From Haliotis asinina (lineage: Eukaryota; Mollusca; Gastropoda; Lepetellida; Haliotidae), in NCBI RefSeq assembly GCF_037392515.1, contig NC_090291.1, positions 37,967,001-38,031,000 of the forward strand: DNA of 64,000 nt, given 5' to 3'. Every line of letters begins with the position of its first letter. The stretch's first letter is position 1. The notes beneath the pieces were generated by a model. It was not told where the DNA came from. It saw only the letters and a program-made list of their open reading frames with translations, and searched no databases. Both the position numbers and the translations under genes were made by a program. Shown here piece after piece: positions 1 through 13,700 of this stretch.

Positions 1-1396
1 AATGATCGCGCGGCTTTCAGTCAAGTTAGTAGCTTTACGAGAAAGCCGAAATGGTTACATGAGTCAAAGTATTGGGACTACTTATGCAGACAGAAGGATG
101 TTAGTAATAAACATATGGTTAACTTGAGCAGTTTAAATAAACTTAGGCTCAGTAGTATGTGTTACACTGTTATACTGAGTCAAACAAACCCTAAAAGAAG
201 GACGCATCAGCTGACATTTGTGTGACCAATGACTGTCCAATGAAACACGATACAGCAGAACAAATTTAACCAATCAGACAAGATACAGCAGAACAAATTT
301 AACCAATCAGACAGTGGTTCTTATTTTAGTGTTTGGTGGAATTTACAAAAAAATTTTTTGTTCTTTTTTTTTTCCTTTTTTATTTTGTCTTCCCCATTTG
401 CGGACACAACAACAAATGAAAATCAGCATAAAACCTGCAGTATATACGCTTAAGGGTTTCTGATGACATGGTTACTGTTTGCTTAACATTTCTGCAAGAT
501 GACATCCTGGAATATTGACAAAAATGCTATTTTCAGCAACAGTTTACTCATTATTAAGAATAATGGCATCCTCACACAGAAATTAGCATCCAGACTTGTT
601 TTTGTTTTTGAGCTAAAGGTTCAAACAGTATGTGTGAATATTAACTTTAGCAATTTGGTAACCTATGTTCTGATTGGTCAGTTCAGAAGGTTACCTGATG
701 TGACCTCCTGCTAGGGTTTGTTAGAGTAGGTAACAAGAGTGTAATGAATAATACTGAGCCTAAGTTTACTTAGACTGTTGACCTGAGCATAGTGACAGTA
801 CCATGAACAATGCATGTGTGTAGAGTGTGTAGAGAGTGTGTAGTCCATCATTTTGGCAAGAACATGTAACAGTGGAGAAGCATGTTTCCCTTGCGAAGGT
901 GAAATAAGCAAAGACAATCCGGCATATCATTTGTTTTCCTGCAAGAACAGAAAACACCCCCTCCCTATAAGAGTATAATTCTTAAAATGTCAGTTAACCA
1001 GATTGGCTAAATTCAGTGCCTGAGAAATGATCTGCTATATTTCCTGCCTCCTGTCTTGCATACTCCATGTACTCACCGTTCAATCATAATGGCCATTAAC
1101 CCTGACTTTGCTGTGAAGTTTTTATGCAACACTTTGACAAACAGATTGCAACTCTCAAAGAGCTGGTCAGCAAAACACATTACACCAGCACTAATTTAAG
1201 GCTGGTCATGGGTGTTTCAACATATCTCTCACAAATCCATTTCGACAGATTTGGTCTTTAAGACCTGTATATCATTGTTTCATTTCAAATGACATATTTG
1301 GATACGTCTTTGTTCAACACAACGCGTAAACGTGTACAGAAGGGCTCCAGCTGAATGTGACAGAACTGTTAATATTGCTCCATAGATTCCAGATGT
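1..1396. other. 3' flank of ZNF236 gene
   Basis: No coding region recognised. It holds the ZNF236 3' UTR (nearest minus-strand AATAAA-like signal near 370-380, weak) and the terminal-inverted-repeat element at 133-778. At 240-310 a short direct repeat (gatacagcagaacaaatttaaccaatcagac) occurs twice. Confidence 0.5.
133..778. mobile_element. Non-autonomous inverted-repeat DNA element, copy 1
   Basis: About 40-bp terminal inverted repeats: left 'aaataaacttaggctcagta' and right '...actgagcctaagtttactt'. The interior shares blocks (gacatggttac, gctattttnag, gtatgtgtgaat, tgctagggtttgttaga) with the copy at 7231-7848. No transposase. Family not assigned; target duplication not clear. Confidence 0.65.
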
Positions 1397-1710
1397 CTAT
1401 TGTTGAAAAAGATCAACAACTTCAGAGAGGTCTAATCCCTCGTCATCACCAGTGTTGGGTGGTGCTGAGGTGATGCTGATTGTGCTAGTGGCTGCTGGGA
1501 CAAAGCTGTGTGGCAGGTTCATCGACTGCACCATCTCCAGGTGATGTGCACGTTTGATGTGTGTCTTTAGGTTGCCCTTTTGAGTGAAGGACAGGGAACA
1601 GTAGTTACAGAGATGAGGTCGCTCACCACTGTGCTTCTTCAGATGCACCTGTAGGGCGTTCTTCTGGTTGAAAGCTTTTTCACACAGATGGCATACATAT
1701 GGCCGTTCAC
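1397..1710 (-). CDS. ZNF236: ZNF236 exon 23 (fingers 28-29, stop)
   Basis: Fingers [21 protein letters not shown] and [22 protein letters not shown], then a Ser/Thr-rich tail with acidic [13 protein letters not shown] and a TAG stop. The tail resembles the human LHLEEVV ending recalled from memory. Confidence 0.94.
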
Positions 1711-4700
1711 CTGAAGGGTCAGAGAAAACGTAACTTAAATTTAATACAAATGCAAAATAAATTTACAATTCATACCAAAAAAACTGATAAATATTTGTTT
1801 CTACAAGTGTACACTGAAGGTCAGTGTTTATGACAAAGGAGTTATATTTTCATCACTTTTGCAACAACTGTTTCTTTCAATGAATGATCCTGAGCTTAAG
1901 GACATACACATTGTCAGTATGAAGCACCCCAGTCTCTTACCAGTGTGTATGCGTTCATGCCTCATGAGTTGACTGGGTTTCTGGAAGGCTTTGTCACAAG
2001 TCTGACATCTATGTGGAGTAGGTTTCACCTTCTTGGGTATAGAGCCAGGGGCGTGTGTGGTCAGGTGCTCCTTCAGGTGGCTGGATCGCTTGAACGCTTT
2101 ATGGCATACCTACAGTTGAAAGGGAACTGTGTTAAGTGTTTGTTATTTAGCAGCATGCAGAGCAATATTTCAGATATATGTCAACAATCTGTATATAATC
2201 AAGTCTCAACCAGACAATCCAGAGATCAACATCATGAGCATCAATATATACAGTTGGGCTATGATGACAAGCATAAGCCAAGTCAGCAAGTCTGATAATC
2301 TACCCTAAATTGTCTTGTATGACAAGCATGGGTTGCTGAAAACCAATTCTAAACCTGATCTTCATGGATATGTTGTAAGTGATTAGCTGTGTCGATATCT
2401 CCAGGGTATACACTCCGATAAGTTTCCACCAAACCCTGGATGCATCTATGGCTCATCCCTATAAATCTAATACCTCCCTTGGCTGGCTTTTCATCAAATC
2501 AGGCGTCTACGTTGGGAAGCTTGTTTTCATTTTTTTAAGCCATCTAACCAATTACACTTGGCAACACAAACCATGCACAGGTTCTCTGAAAGATGTAGAA
2601 GTTCTTACATATATATTTTTTCGGACCTATCAATTTGTCTGTATGATTTCTGAGTTGCACAGCAAACCTTCGCAGCTGTGACTGCTATCTTCGTTGACAC
2701 TAGCAAGCTCAGTTGTAAGGGTGGCTTAGCTGATGGTCTCTATGAGAATATGGAGCCAGCAAGGGGAGGGAATAAAATTATCAGGCTGAGACATAGATGC
2801 ATCCATGGTTAGTGGAGATTCATCGCAACATTTACCCTTGAGATATTGAGAATGCTTTAGATAGGAATATTAGCTATCATTAGCTTGTGGTGATAGGAAT
2901 GGCCGAAGTGATGCAAATCATGAGCATTTTAAACTTTAGTGAAATTAATTAACTCATGAATGTTACTGACAAACAGAAGATTGTGTTTTGAGTATATATT
3001 GCAACTGAACTCATGATGATGGTTCTCAAGGGACACAACTCTGTTCAACAGATTGCACAAATACAGATCATCCAGGGATCACCCTAATAACCATTATAAT
3101 CTGTGTAAAAGAGTCCGAAAATAAGATTTTGATGGAATATTTGACATTGATGTAATACTGCTTTATGCTGCATTTGCAATTCTACAAGTATTTAGGGTAC
3201 AGTTTTACAAAGGCTATGGGCATGTTCTTACCCCACATATGTGGTTCCTCTGCAGGGAGTACTTCTCATCATGTATGGGCATGGCTTGAGGGAAGTCTAG
3301 TGAAGTGTCTTCATCATGGACAATGGTGGAGTTGTGATCGTCAAGCGGGACTTCTTCATCATCGTCATTGTAGTCATCATCATCATCGTCGTCATCGTCA
3401 TCATTGTTGTCGCTCAACAGAGATTGGTCCTGGTCAACAACCATTTGTGACACCTCAGAAACCTGAACAAAACAAGAACAGGGTTAGAAAACAAGAAAGA
3501 TCCCATTCAACTTTTTTTTCCCCTAAAAAATCTATGCCACTGATGGTTTGTTTACAAAATAACTCCCAGACAATATTAAATTATTTTACATGGCCTATAA
3601 ATAAATAGTCTGGCCATGACAATCTATTGATATAATTTTGTTGCCTCTTGTTACTGAAGACCCCTTTTCCTAGAGATCCTACCTGCACATCCATATGGTC
3701 TGGCACTACAAATCCAGCCATATCTGGCCGAGCCTGTAGGGTGATGTTCTGAGTCTGTAGAGATTGCTGTGCATCTACCTGCGTGACAGCAACACTGGAC
3801 ATGGGCTGGACAATCACATTGGGGTTGACTGTATCCTGCAGTGAAGAAACAGGCTGTATCTGTATATTCTGCATCAGGTTGGGATCATGAACTGTCTGTG
3901 TGATGATGTTAGGGTCAGCCTGCTGCAGGACAGTACCGTCAGCCTGAACAGTCTGTGTTAACAGACCCTGATCTGTGGCTTGTACAGTTTGCGTAATGAC
4001 ATTCGGATCCTGAGCTTGCACCTGTTGTGTGATGACATTGGGATTGATGGTGATGTTGATGTTACCCTGTTGCTGTAGCTGCTGCAGTAGACTAGCATCA
4101 ATCTGGACAGTTTGAGACAGTATGTTGGGATCAAGACCAGCAATCTGAATCCCCTGGCCTAGCCCTGAGGTGAAATGAAGCTGGATACCTTCCAGGCCTT
4201 GTAATACTTGTGTAGCAAGCTGACTCTCATTGAGCGACGTCAGATTCTCCGGGACTGTGAATGAGATGGGAACGATGCTCTGTGTCTGAAGTAATGACGG
4301 GTCAACGCTGACCACTTGGCTGGACATTGCTTGATGAGGAACTCCTGCCTGCACTGGTACCTCCGAAGAACTGACCATTGTCACTGGGAAGTTCTGGGAT
4401 GTGTCCACACTGCGTGAAACTTTTCGTTTCTTGGGTAAGTCTTGCTTGAAATGAGACAGAATGTGACTCTTGCGGTGTCCAGATGTTCGAAACCTGCCAG
4501 GGCAGTGAGGACATTTGAAAGGTTTGGCTCCTGTATGGAGCCGCATGTGGACCTTCAAGCTGCCCTTCGTCGAAAACAAGGAACTGCACACATGACACTT
4601 AAACTTCTTGTCACCTGGAAGTTAAGGATAATGCCATGAATATACAAGCATGTATTATATGAGTAAGTGAACGAGTGATTTCAGTTTTACGCTGCTTTTA

Positions 4701-7700
4701 GATATATTTCACTGCATTCACTTTAACATGCTAACAATTCAGTCCATTTGTCTTAATTCATGCTAGCTTGTATGAATACCTCTGTTCAGACAATGAAAAT
4801 ATTAACACTAACAAATGAATTCTATGATAGGTTAGTTGTGTATCTGAGCATTTGAGCGAGTGGAGTTTAGTTTCACACTGCTTTTAGCAATATTCCAGCA
4901 ATATCACAATGAGGACACCAGAAATGGGCTTCGCACACTGTATCATTGTGGGTAATTGAACCCCTGCCTTCGGCGGAACAAGCAAACCCCCGTCCCTCTG
5001 AAAGAGTACCTGGTGTTCTACAGTGACTATTCACAATATATCAGAGTAAGCAGCAGGCTGCCTCTCACCTTGTGCTGGTCCATGTGTCTTCATGTGACTG
5101 TCTAGTGTAGACTTGACGGTGAAGGAACGGCCACACTTGTCGCAGTGAAAAGGTTTCTCTCCTGTGTGTATGCGAATGTGTCGCATCAGGTCACTGGGCT
5201 TCTTGAAACTCTTAGGGCAGTGGTTACACTGGTGTGGGTGTTTGCAATGGTGCATAGGAGGAATCGGTTTCTCTTGCTGAAAAGGGAGATAATTCAGGAT
5301 TATATATGTCTGCGAGAGAGATGGATAGAGAGAAGAGGTGCAATCAGATTAACTGTGACATAATCCAGTGGATTATTTGTTTGTTGTTAAACGCAATATT
5401 TTAGCTATATAGCAGCAGCCTGTAAATAATTTGGACCACACATTCCATTCATAAAAAAATCCAGTGATCAACATCATGAGCACCAGTCTACACAATTGGA
5501 TCTAGATGACAACCAATTCGGCAAGCCTCACCTGATCCTGTTATCGCCTCCTATGACAACCATGTTTAGTTGTTTATAGTTGTTTAATGTCAGACATTAT
5601 TTTATGTAAGGGAAGACTAATCAAGTCTGGATCAGACTATCTAGTGATTGACATCATGACCATGGCATAAAGTGTATCAAGAAAGTCAGTCAGATTTCTC
5701 AATTCTCTTTTAGTCTCCTCTTATTACAACCTTGGTTTGGAGATGACAAGTTCCAAAACAGCTATGATGTCAAGTTTGCTTCTTTAGTTTCAATATGGCT
5801 ATTTCCCTAAGGGTGCAAAACTATTTGTGAATCCTATTAAAGGAAATCATGTTGATATGGAGCATATTTAAAAGAAAATACATCAAGAAAATCTTGCAAA
5901 GACTGAGGCAGTTACCTCACTAACTCGGTCCTTTTCTGATGCTGACTCTAAAAGTATTTTCTCTGACACCGACAATGCATCCTCAGGATTCTTGGACAGC
6001 TCTTCTGTGTGGTCATCCGTGATCTGTATGCTGGCTTTGGTGCGACGAGCAGCAGGTGCTTGGCTTTCCTCATCACCTGGCACACCTTACATACAGCATA
6101 CACTTAGTACCTCAGTCATTTGTTGCAGAAGCAAAACATAGCAATCACAACACTTGTTACCAAAGCTTAGCATCAGGGATTTAAAGGACGCAAATTACAT
6201 TGTCCTATATATTTCACTGTGGACACAATAAAATTTACCAGTGTATCCCCAGGGATGCAGAAAAAGTCCCAACACTTTTGTGAAAATTCCAATCAAGTAA
6301 CAGTAAGTTATCACTGAGTCTACTACCCGGGTTATGGTATCATGTGCAATTTCATAACAGTAACAATGAATGTGTTGATCAAGATACACAATACAATAAC
6401 AGTATTAATGATAATACTTAAGTGTCTGGGACCACAAATTTGTTGTCCAGGACAAATAATTGCATGAGTCCCTGCGACCCTCAAATACAGGACTAAAGGT
6501 AAATCCCTGGCTTAGCATATTGGCTTGAAGGATTTTTCAAACTTTCAGCAGATTTGATAGTAAGACACATAAAAGAGCAGAGGACAGCGTCCGAAAGTTG
6601 AGTCCACTTCAAAACATTCCCTGTCCTTTCTAGATCCTTTTAAAGATTCAGTGGCACATGGGAGTTACTGATACAGATACAAATTATTAATAAATGAAAG
6701 AATGAAGTAGGGTTAAAGTTGTACTCACTGTCTGGTGGTACTGCCCCTGATCCATCTCGATGCACCCTCATATGTCTCTTGCAGTGGACTGCAGTGCGGA
6801 ATGTCTCGTTGCAGAAGGGACATCGGAAGGGCCGGAGACTGCTGTGTATCATCATGTGGCGAGTTAGAGAACCGTTGGTGGTAAATGTAGCCTGGCAGAT
6901 GTGACACTTGTAGTCCTTGATACCCAGGTGGGTCTTCATGTGTGCCTTCAACACTCCCGTTGATACAAACATTCGGTGACATTCAGGGCACTTGAATGGC
7001 TTCTCACCTGGACACAGAAGGTACACACAGGGGATATTGAAAACTTTATCGGAGTATGGTCACATAAGGTTAAATGCAACATAGTCGCATTCTGATTGTG
7101 CAAAAATTCAACAATAAAAGTGTCGAGCATTACTTCATCAGCAGGAGAACCACCATCATCCAAATCAGTCATAGTGAACCTACACCACCATCATCATCGA
7201 TAACAGTCACCACCATAAGCATCACCAGTAGCACAGACTAAGTAAACTTAGTCTCAATATTATTTGCTACACTGCAAACACTAGTAGAAGGTCGTGTCAC
7301 TGACCAGGGGTATCCAATTACCCTTTGTGCCATATTTTGTATAAATACACCCCCAAACAGCAAAGTTATGGAAAAATTAAGATATTTTCGACGAAAAAAG
7401 TGGTCCGATTTTCAAAAGGAAAAGTGATCTGAAATCAGTAGAATGCCAGCTATCAGACAATGTTATTTGTATTCATTTATCTATAATATGAAAAAATCAT
7501 GTGGTATAGCTACTGTCAGCTAACCTTTGATTTTCTGATGACATGGTTACCATTAGCTATTATTTCAACAAGCCTACAAATATTGACAAAAAAGCTATTT
7601 TGAGGAACTGTTTAATCACTGTTCACTCGGAAGCGATCATACAGGGAAAAGCATTCGGAGTTGTTCAGTTAAAACATTTTCAAGGTAAAAGTTTAAACGT

Positions 7701-10700
7701 ATGTGTGAATGTCAACTTTCCCTACTTGTTCAGCTGCTCTGAGTGGTCAACTGAAAAGGTTACTGATGCGACATTCTATTAGGGTTTGTTAGACTCACTA
7801 TAAGCAGTGTAACAAATAATGCTGAGCCCAAGTTTACTGAGACTGCATCAAGCATGACGAACGTCTCCTGCAGTAAGCCAGAAATTAATTAATCCTCCCT
7901 GCTTTAAGCTTAACCACACTTCCAGCGAAAAGCCCACTTACCAGTGTGAGACCGAACATGCTGCTTCAGGTGACTTGACTTTTTGAATGACTTGTCACAC
8001 ACCTCACACATATACAGCCTCTTGCCATCTGATTGTTCATCCTGACCAATGATTACCTCCCCTTCATCAGTCTCTTCCACCAGCTGGTCCTCTGTGGCAT
8101 CCTCAACCTCCCTGCAAATAGGATTCAAACAACCTCACCCTGAGTTCAAACATAACAGCCGGGAGTGACTGAATGCTTATCATCACAGTGCTTTTCATTC
8201 AAATCAGAACAGATCTCCTTACATGTTAGATGGACAGAGATGTCTTACTAAGAACCCCTAAACATGCCAACCTACAACTAAATGGTTGGTTGGTTTATGT
8301 TTAACGCCGCACTAAACAATATTCCAGGAATATGGTGGATGTCAGTAAATAATCAAGTCTCAACCAAACAATTCAGTGATCAACCGCATGACAATCAATC
8401 TACCCAATTGGGATACAATGACGTGTCAACCTAGGCAGCGAGCCTGACTACCTCTTCCTATCAGATGACTCTTACAACAAGCATGGGTTATGGAACATCA
8501 ATTCTAGCCCAGATCTTCAAGTGTTACAACACAAATGGATCAATAGCGAGTTACCTACCTTGTTTCCAGGATGTTCTGCATGCTAGTGCTGGGCATGGTG
8601 GTGGACATTGAAGGCGTGGCCACAGAGAACGCTGTGCTGACCTGCTGTATTTCCATCTGATTGGACAGGGTCTGGGGCTGCATCATCAGCTGATTGCTGG
8701 TCAAGGATGTCATCTGACCACTCAGCTGGCTGTTGAGCGTATTTGTCACTTGGGTTCCCAATGGAGTTGTCAGTTGATTTGTGAGCTGACCACCGAGGCT
8801 GTTCAGGGAGGTGGTGACTGTCTGTCCGAGCTGACCAAAGCCCTGCTGACCATTTAGGAAAGCCTGGCCAAAGTTCTGCTGCTGGCCAAACACCTGCAGA
8901 AAAAGGATATTATGAAGATAACACATACCAAACTGTATCTGCCTCCATATGAACAATGGAAAGTTAGCAATACAAACAGTGCTTATAACAAATGCCTTTA
9001 ATCAAGAGGACATGAATGAGCATGAGCGCTGAAACATTGCTGATGTGATGTAAAATTTTAACTCACTCACATGCCTCTGTCAGCAACAACAAAGCTACAT
9101 CATGGTGGCTTTTAAAAGAATCAAATCTGGACAAGACAAACTACAGCTTGATATTATGTCCATTAACCCACTCAATATGAAAACACATGATCAACTTAGT
9201 CCAGCAAGGCTGACAACCTGCTTCAATTTCCACACATCGACATGTATGGGTTGCTAAAGCCAAACTCTAACCCAAATGATCACAGTGCCATTGAGGTTTG
9301 GCTAGGACAAACAGACAATGAGGACATAATCAACTAGCCTGCTGACTGCACGTGCTGAAGATATGGTAAACTAACCTGCTGACTGAGCGTCTGCTGTAAC
9401 TGATGATCAATGACTGTGCCAGTAAGGTCCTGCAATGTTGCCTGACTGAGCACGGCTCCAGGGTCCTGTGAGATGCTGGTGACAGGGACAAACTCCTGCT
9501 GCGTGATGGTGGTAGTGTGGCCTATATCATCCTGTTGCAGAGCTGACAGGTCTGCAGTTGTCTGTGGCTGTGTTAGGTCATCTGTGTTAACTACAGTATC
9601 CCCAACACACTGGGTCTCCCCTTCTGTAACCGTCTGCTCCTCATTCTGCAAAGCCTGCAGCGCCAGTTCATGTCTGAAGTCGTAGAAATTACAATGAATG
9701 TTTGTAGCAAAACATAGTTCTCTAGTCGATGAAATGATACACCTTGTTAATGAGCATTTTTTGACAAAAAACAAAACAAAACAAAAAGCAAACATGAGTC
9801 ATCAGAAGATGACATATCCCCCTACGCCCACATGTTTCAAAGGACAAATCTTCTGACGATTAGTTTTTGTGCTTTTATATAGCATCAGTCTGTAATAATT
9901 GAGTCTGGACCAGACAATCCAGAGATCAACATCATAAGCACTGATCTATGCAACTGGGGTACAAGGACATGTGTCCACCAAGTCAGCAAGCCTGACCACT
10001 CAGTCCTGTTGGTCCCGTCTTATGACAAGTTTGGGTTGCTAAAAACCAATTCTACCCAGATTTTCACAGGTTTTTAAGACTGCACATATTGATGTTTTCT
10101 TTTTGTTGTGCTGCCAAAGGACAAAATGATCCCTACAGGTTTCTAACTATATCAAGTCACAATCAGTTATTCGAATGTTGGTTTCATGGGGAGAACATCA
10201 ACTGGATGATACTGAGCAACATCCAGCCACACTTTTCTCTGTTTTAGTACCACCTCTTCATGATGATGACTTATGTCTAAGTAAACAGTGATCTTTCAAA
10301 GCTGTTTAAATTTGGAGCAGAACCGAGGTTGATGTTCAACTTCCTGTTAAGCTTAAAGTTCAATCTGAGCATACATGGATTGCAGTTAAAGTCTAATTAT
10401 TTTGTAAGGAAGAGATATCAGAACTGTTGATGTCTATCAGGAATATCTGGCTGTATGTAATATATGAAAGGGTCATTTGTGTCCGAAGCTATTTAGCCAC
10501 TAACCTGTGAGTTTTCATGTGTTTCTTGCAGTTGACTGATGTTTTGAAAGTTTTCTGGCAGTATGGACACATGAAGGGCCTGACTTCACTGTGGGTAGAC
10601 ATGTGCCGCTTCAGACTACCATTAGTGGTAAACGTTGTGTCACAGATAAGACATTTGTATGCTTTAACACCTGAGTGAGTTCGAGAGTGTGCCTTCAACA

Positions 10701-13700
10701 CCCCACTGGAGACAAATGATCGGAAACATGTGTTACAGCGGTATGGCTTCTCTCCTGAAAAGGAAGATTACAATGACATTCTTACTATTAAACAAGGCAG
10801 ATTCACTCAGTATTGAAGAAGTGAATACAAGAAATAACTCTGTAAATGTTATGACAAATGTGGTTTGACATTACCTGTATGATATTTGAGGACATGGTGT
10901 TACCTGTATGGTATTTGAGGACATGATGTTAACTGTATGAAATTTGAGGAGTTTGCATTACCTGCATGAGACCTGAGGACATTGTGCTACCTGTATGAGA
11001 TTCACACAAATCTGTCACATGTACCAGATGTGCAAACACTGTGTCACATGTCCAAGATTAGAGGACGTTGTGTTACCTGTATGAGATTTACACAAATCTG
11101 TTACATGTACCACATGTGCAAACACTGTGTCACCTGTTCAAGATTAGAGGACATTGTGTTATCTGTATGAGATTTACACACATTGTGTCAACAGAGAGGG
11201 TAAGTGGGTTGTTTTACCTGTGTGAGATCGGATGTGTTGTTTGAGGTGACTGGATTTCTTGAAGCAGCGCCGACAGTAGTGACACTTGTAGGGTCTGTCC
11301 ACAGACCCGGACTCCCCTAAGTACTGGTTGAACACGTTGTTGTTTCGAGGCGGCTGCTGGATTAAACCTGAATGGCAAGCATCAACATTGGTACAATTTG
11401 CTACAGATGCATGGATGGGCTCTGTGTAATGAGTGAGGTCTAATGACTTTTTTTTTTAGCAATATTTCAGCAATATCATGACTGGGGACACAAGAAATGG
11501 GCTCCACACATTGTACCCATGTAGGAAATTGAACCTGGGTTTCGGAATGATGAGCAAACACTTTAACCACATATATCGACTTCATAATACTTAAATACAC
11601 TTAGTTTTTCCCTGCTTTACAACGTACAGTTAGCAGCAATTACTAGTACAATTGCAATGCTCATGCAATTGATCACTGGACTGTCTGGTCCAGACTCGAT
11701 TATTTATAGACTGCCGCCATATTATTGGAATATTGCTGAGTGTTGCATAAAGTTAAACTCACTCACTCACTAGATAATATGATGGCAAACTATTCTGTAC
11801 TCAAGAGAAAAAGATACTGGAACTGTAAAAGTCTGTGGAAAAACATGGGGGCAAAACAGCAAACAATTTGAATAGTTATTACCAGTTTCAATAATGCCAT
11901 CAGGTTGAAGTACATGAGTGAGATGGGGAGAAAAAGGCATGGAGTAGCTGACAGAGTGTGACTGGTTATTACACAAACAACACAGTGACAGAGAATTTCA
12001 GGATGTGACAAGTCACCACAACATCAAGAGAGTCCTGGCTGCTGTCCCAAATGTCAAAAACAGTAAGCACTATCTGTAGCTTTTGTATTTCTGTCTATAT
12101 TTTCCTACAGTTTAATATAAGTATTCCTTGCAGGACCCACCTGTGTCTGTAATGAGTATTGGTTCTTGAAGAGGTATTTCAGGTAAAGATACATCCTGTC
12201 GTGCCCGTCGTAACGACCTTGATCGAGGACGTCGGTCAGGATTATCTCGGAAGTGTGAATGGATGTGGGATTTCCGATGAGCTGAGGTTCGGAATTTCTT
12301 GTCACAATGAGGGCAGTCAAAAGGCTTAGCCCCTGGAAAAAATATTTATTCAATAGTTACATAGAGTATATGTGAAATGAAAACTCATCATGTAACACTG
12401 GATTGTTATGGACTACTTGATTCATTCCTTATGATAAACTTGACATAGGGCCTGCTTTCCACTTATTGTTTTATCACAGCATTCGGTTGCACAGTGTAAA
12501 ACTAACCATTAAAGTCTCTTCCCTTTCATTTGACCTTTTATTGTACAAGTTCTCTCTATCAAGACTTTCACTTGAAGATGCAGAAAATATATATACTGAA
12601 CAGCAAAAGAAATGCACCTGTTTTTCATCAAGTTTTTAAATAGAAGACATAAACATGAACGCTTACTTTTATGTGATTTCTATCTTTTTCAAACTTGCAT
12701 TTCTTTTGCTGTTTATCTTTTTCATATTTTACCCACCTGTGTGTAGGCGTACATGAACTTTGAGACTCCCTTGGGTGGAGAAGAGTTTGTTGCACACGTT
12801 ACACACATAGTCTTTGATCCCTGAGTGTGTTTTGATGTGTGCTGTTAGTGTGCTCTTCACAGCGAATGCCCGGAAACACTGTGTACACTTGTAGGGCTTC
12901 TCATGGGTGTGGATACGAATATGGCGGACAAGATCACTGGGCTTCTTGAATTCCTTGGAGCAGTATGTGCACTGGTGCCATCGTACACCATTTACCTGGA
13001 GACATCAACACAGTATTACAGCCATACAATGCACAAATTGCAAATAATTTGGGAGTGTTTAATTGAGAAATTAAGAAATCATTTTTGAATATATATCACC
13101 ATTTTTATTATGTTTTTGTGAAAGTTGTGGGCTAGTTGGCTGCCTTTGTGTGATAGTGATTAGGTGCCTGATTCTGAGGGTGGGGATTCAAATCCTGTAT
13201 GGGACTCAACCCCAAAAGTAGCAGAATCTGTACTTTGCTAAGAAAGTGTAATTCCAAACATATATTACATTTGACCACTTTCTCATTGGCATTGTATAAT
13301 CATACATCACTACTTCCAGAAAAAAATACAACCCCTTCTTTGAACAGACTGTCTCTGACTGGCTGATATGAGAAAGTGTCAGGTTTCCATGGCAACAGTG
13401 AAAATCAGTGAGCACAAAGTGCTCAGTTCTTCAAAAGAATTAGTGTACTTACTTTGCGGATGACATGTTTCTTGATAGACCCTGTAGATGAGTCATGAAC
13501 AGTGATTGTAGAGATTGCTGGATTGATGATGGAAGACGCCATGGATGTTACCACAGAAGCTGGTTGACCATTAGTGAGGCCACTGTTCTCCAGGGCCTGT
13601 TGGAGGATGTCAGATGCACCTCCTGCAGCTAGGGCAGCCTGGGATGAAAACATTAAAAACAGATTTAACTAGATAAACCACATTCAAGAAATAACACTGC

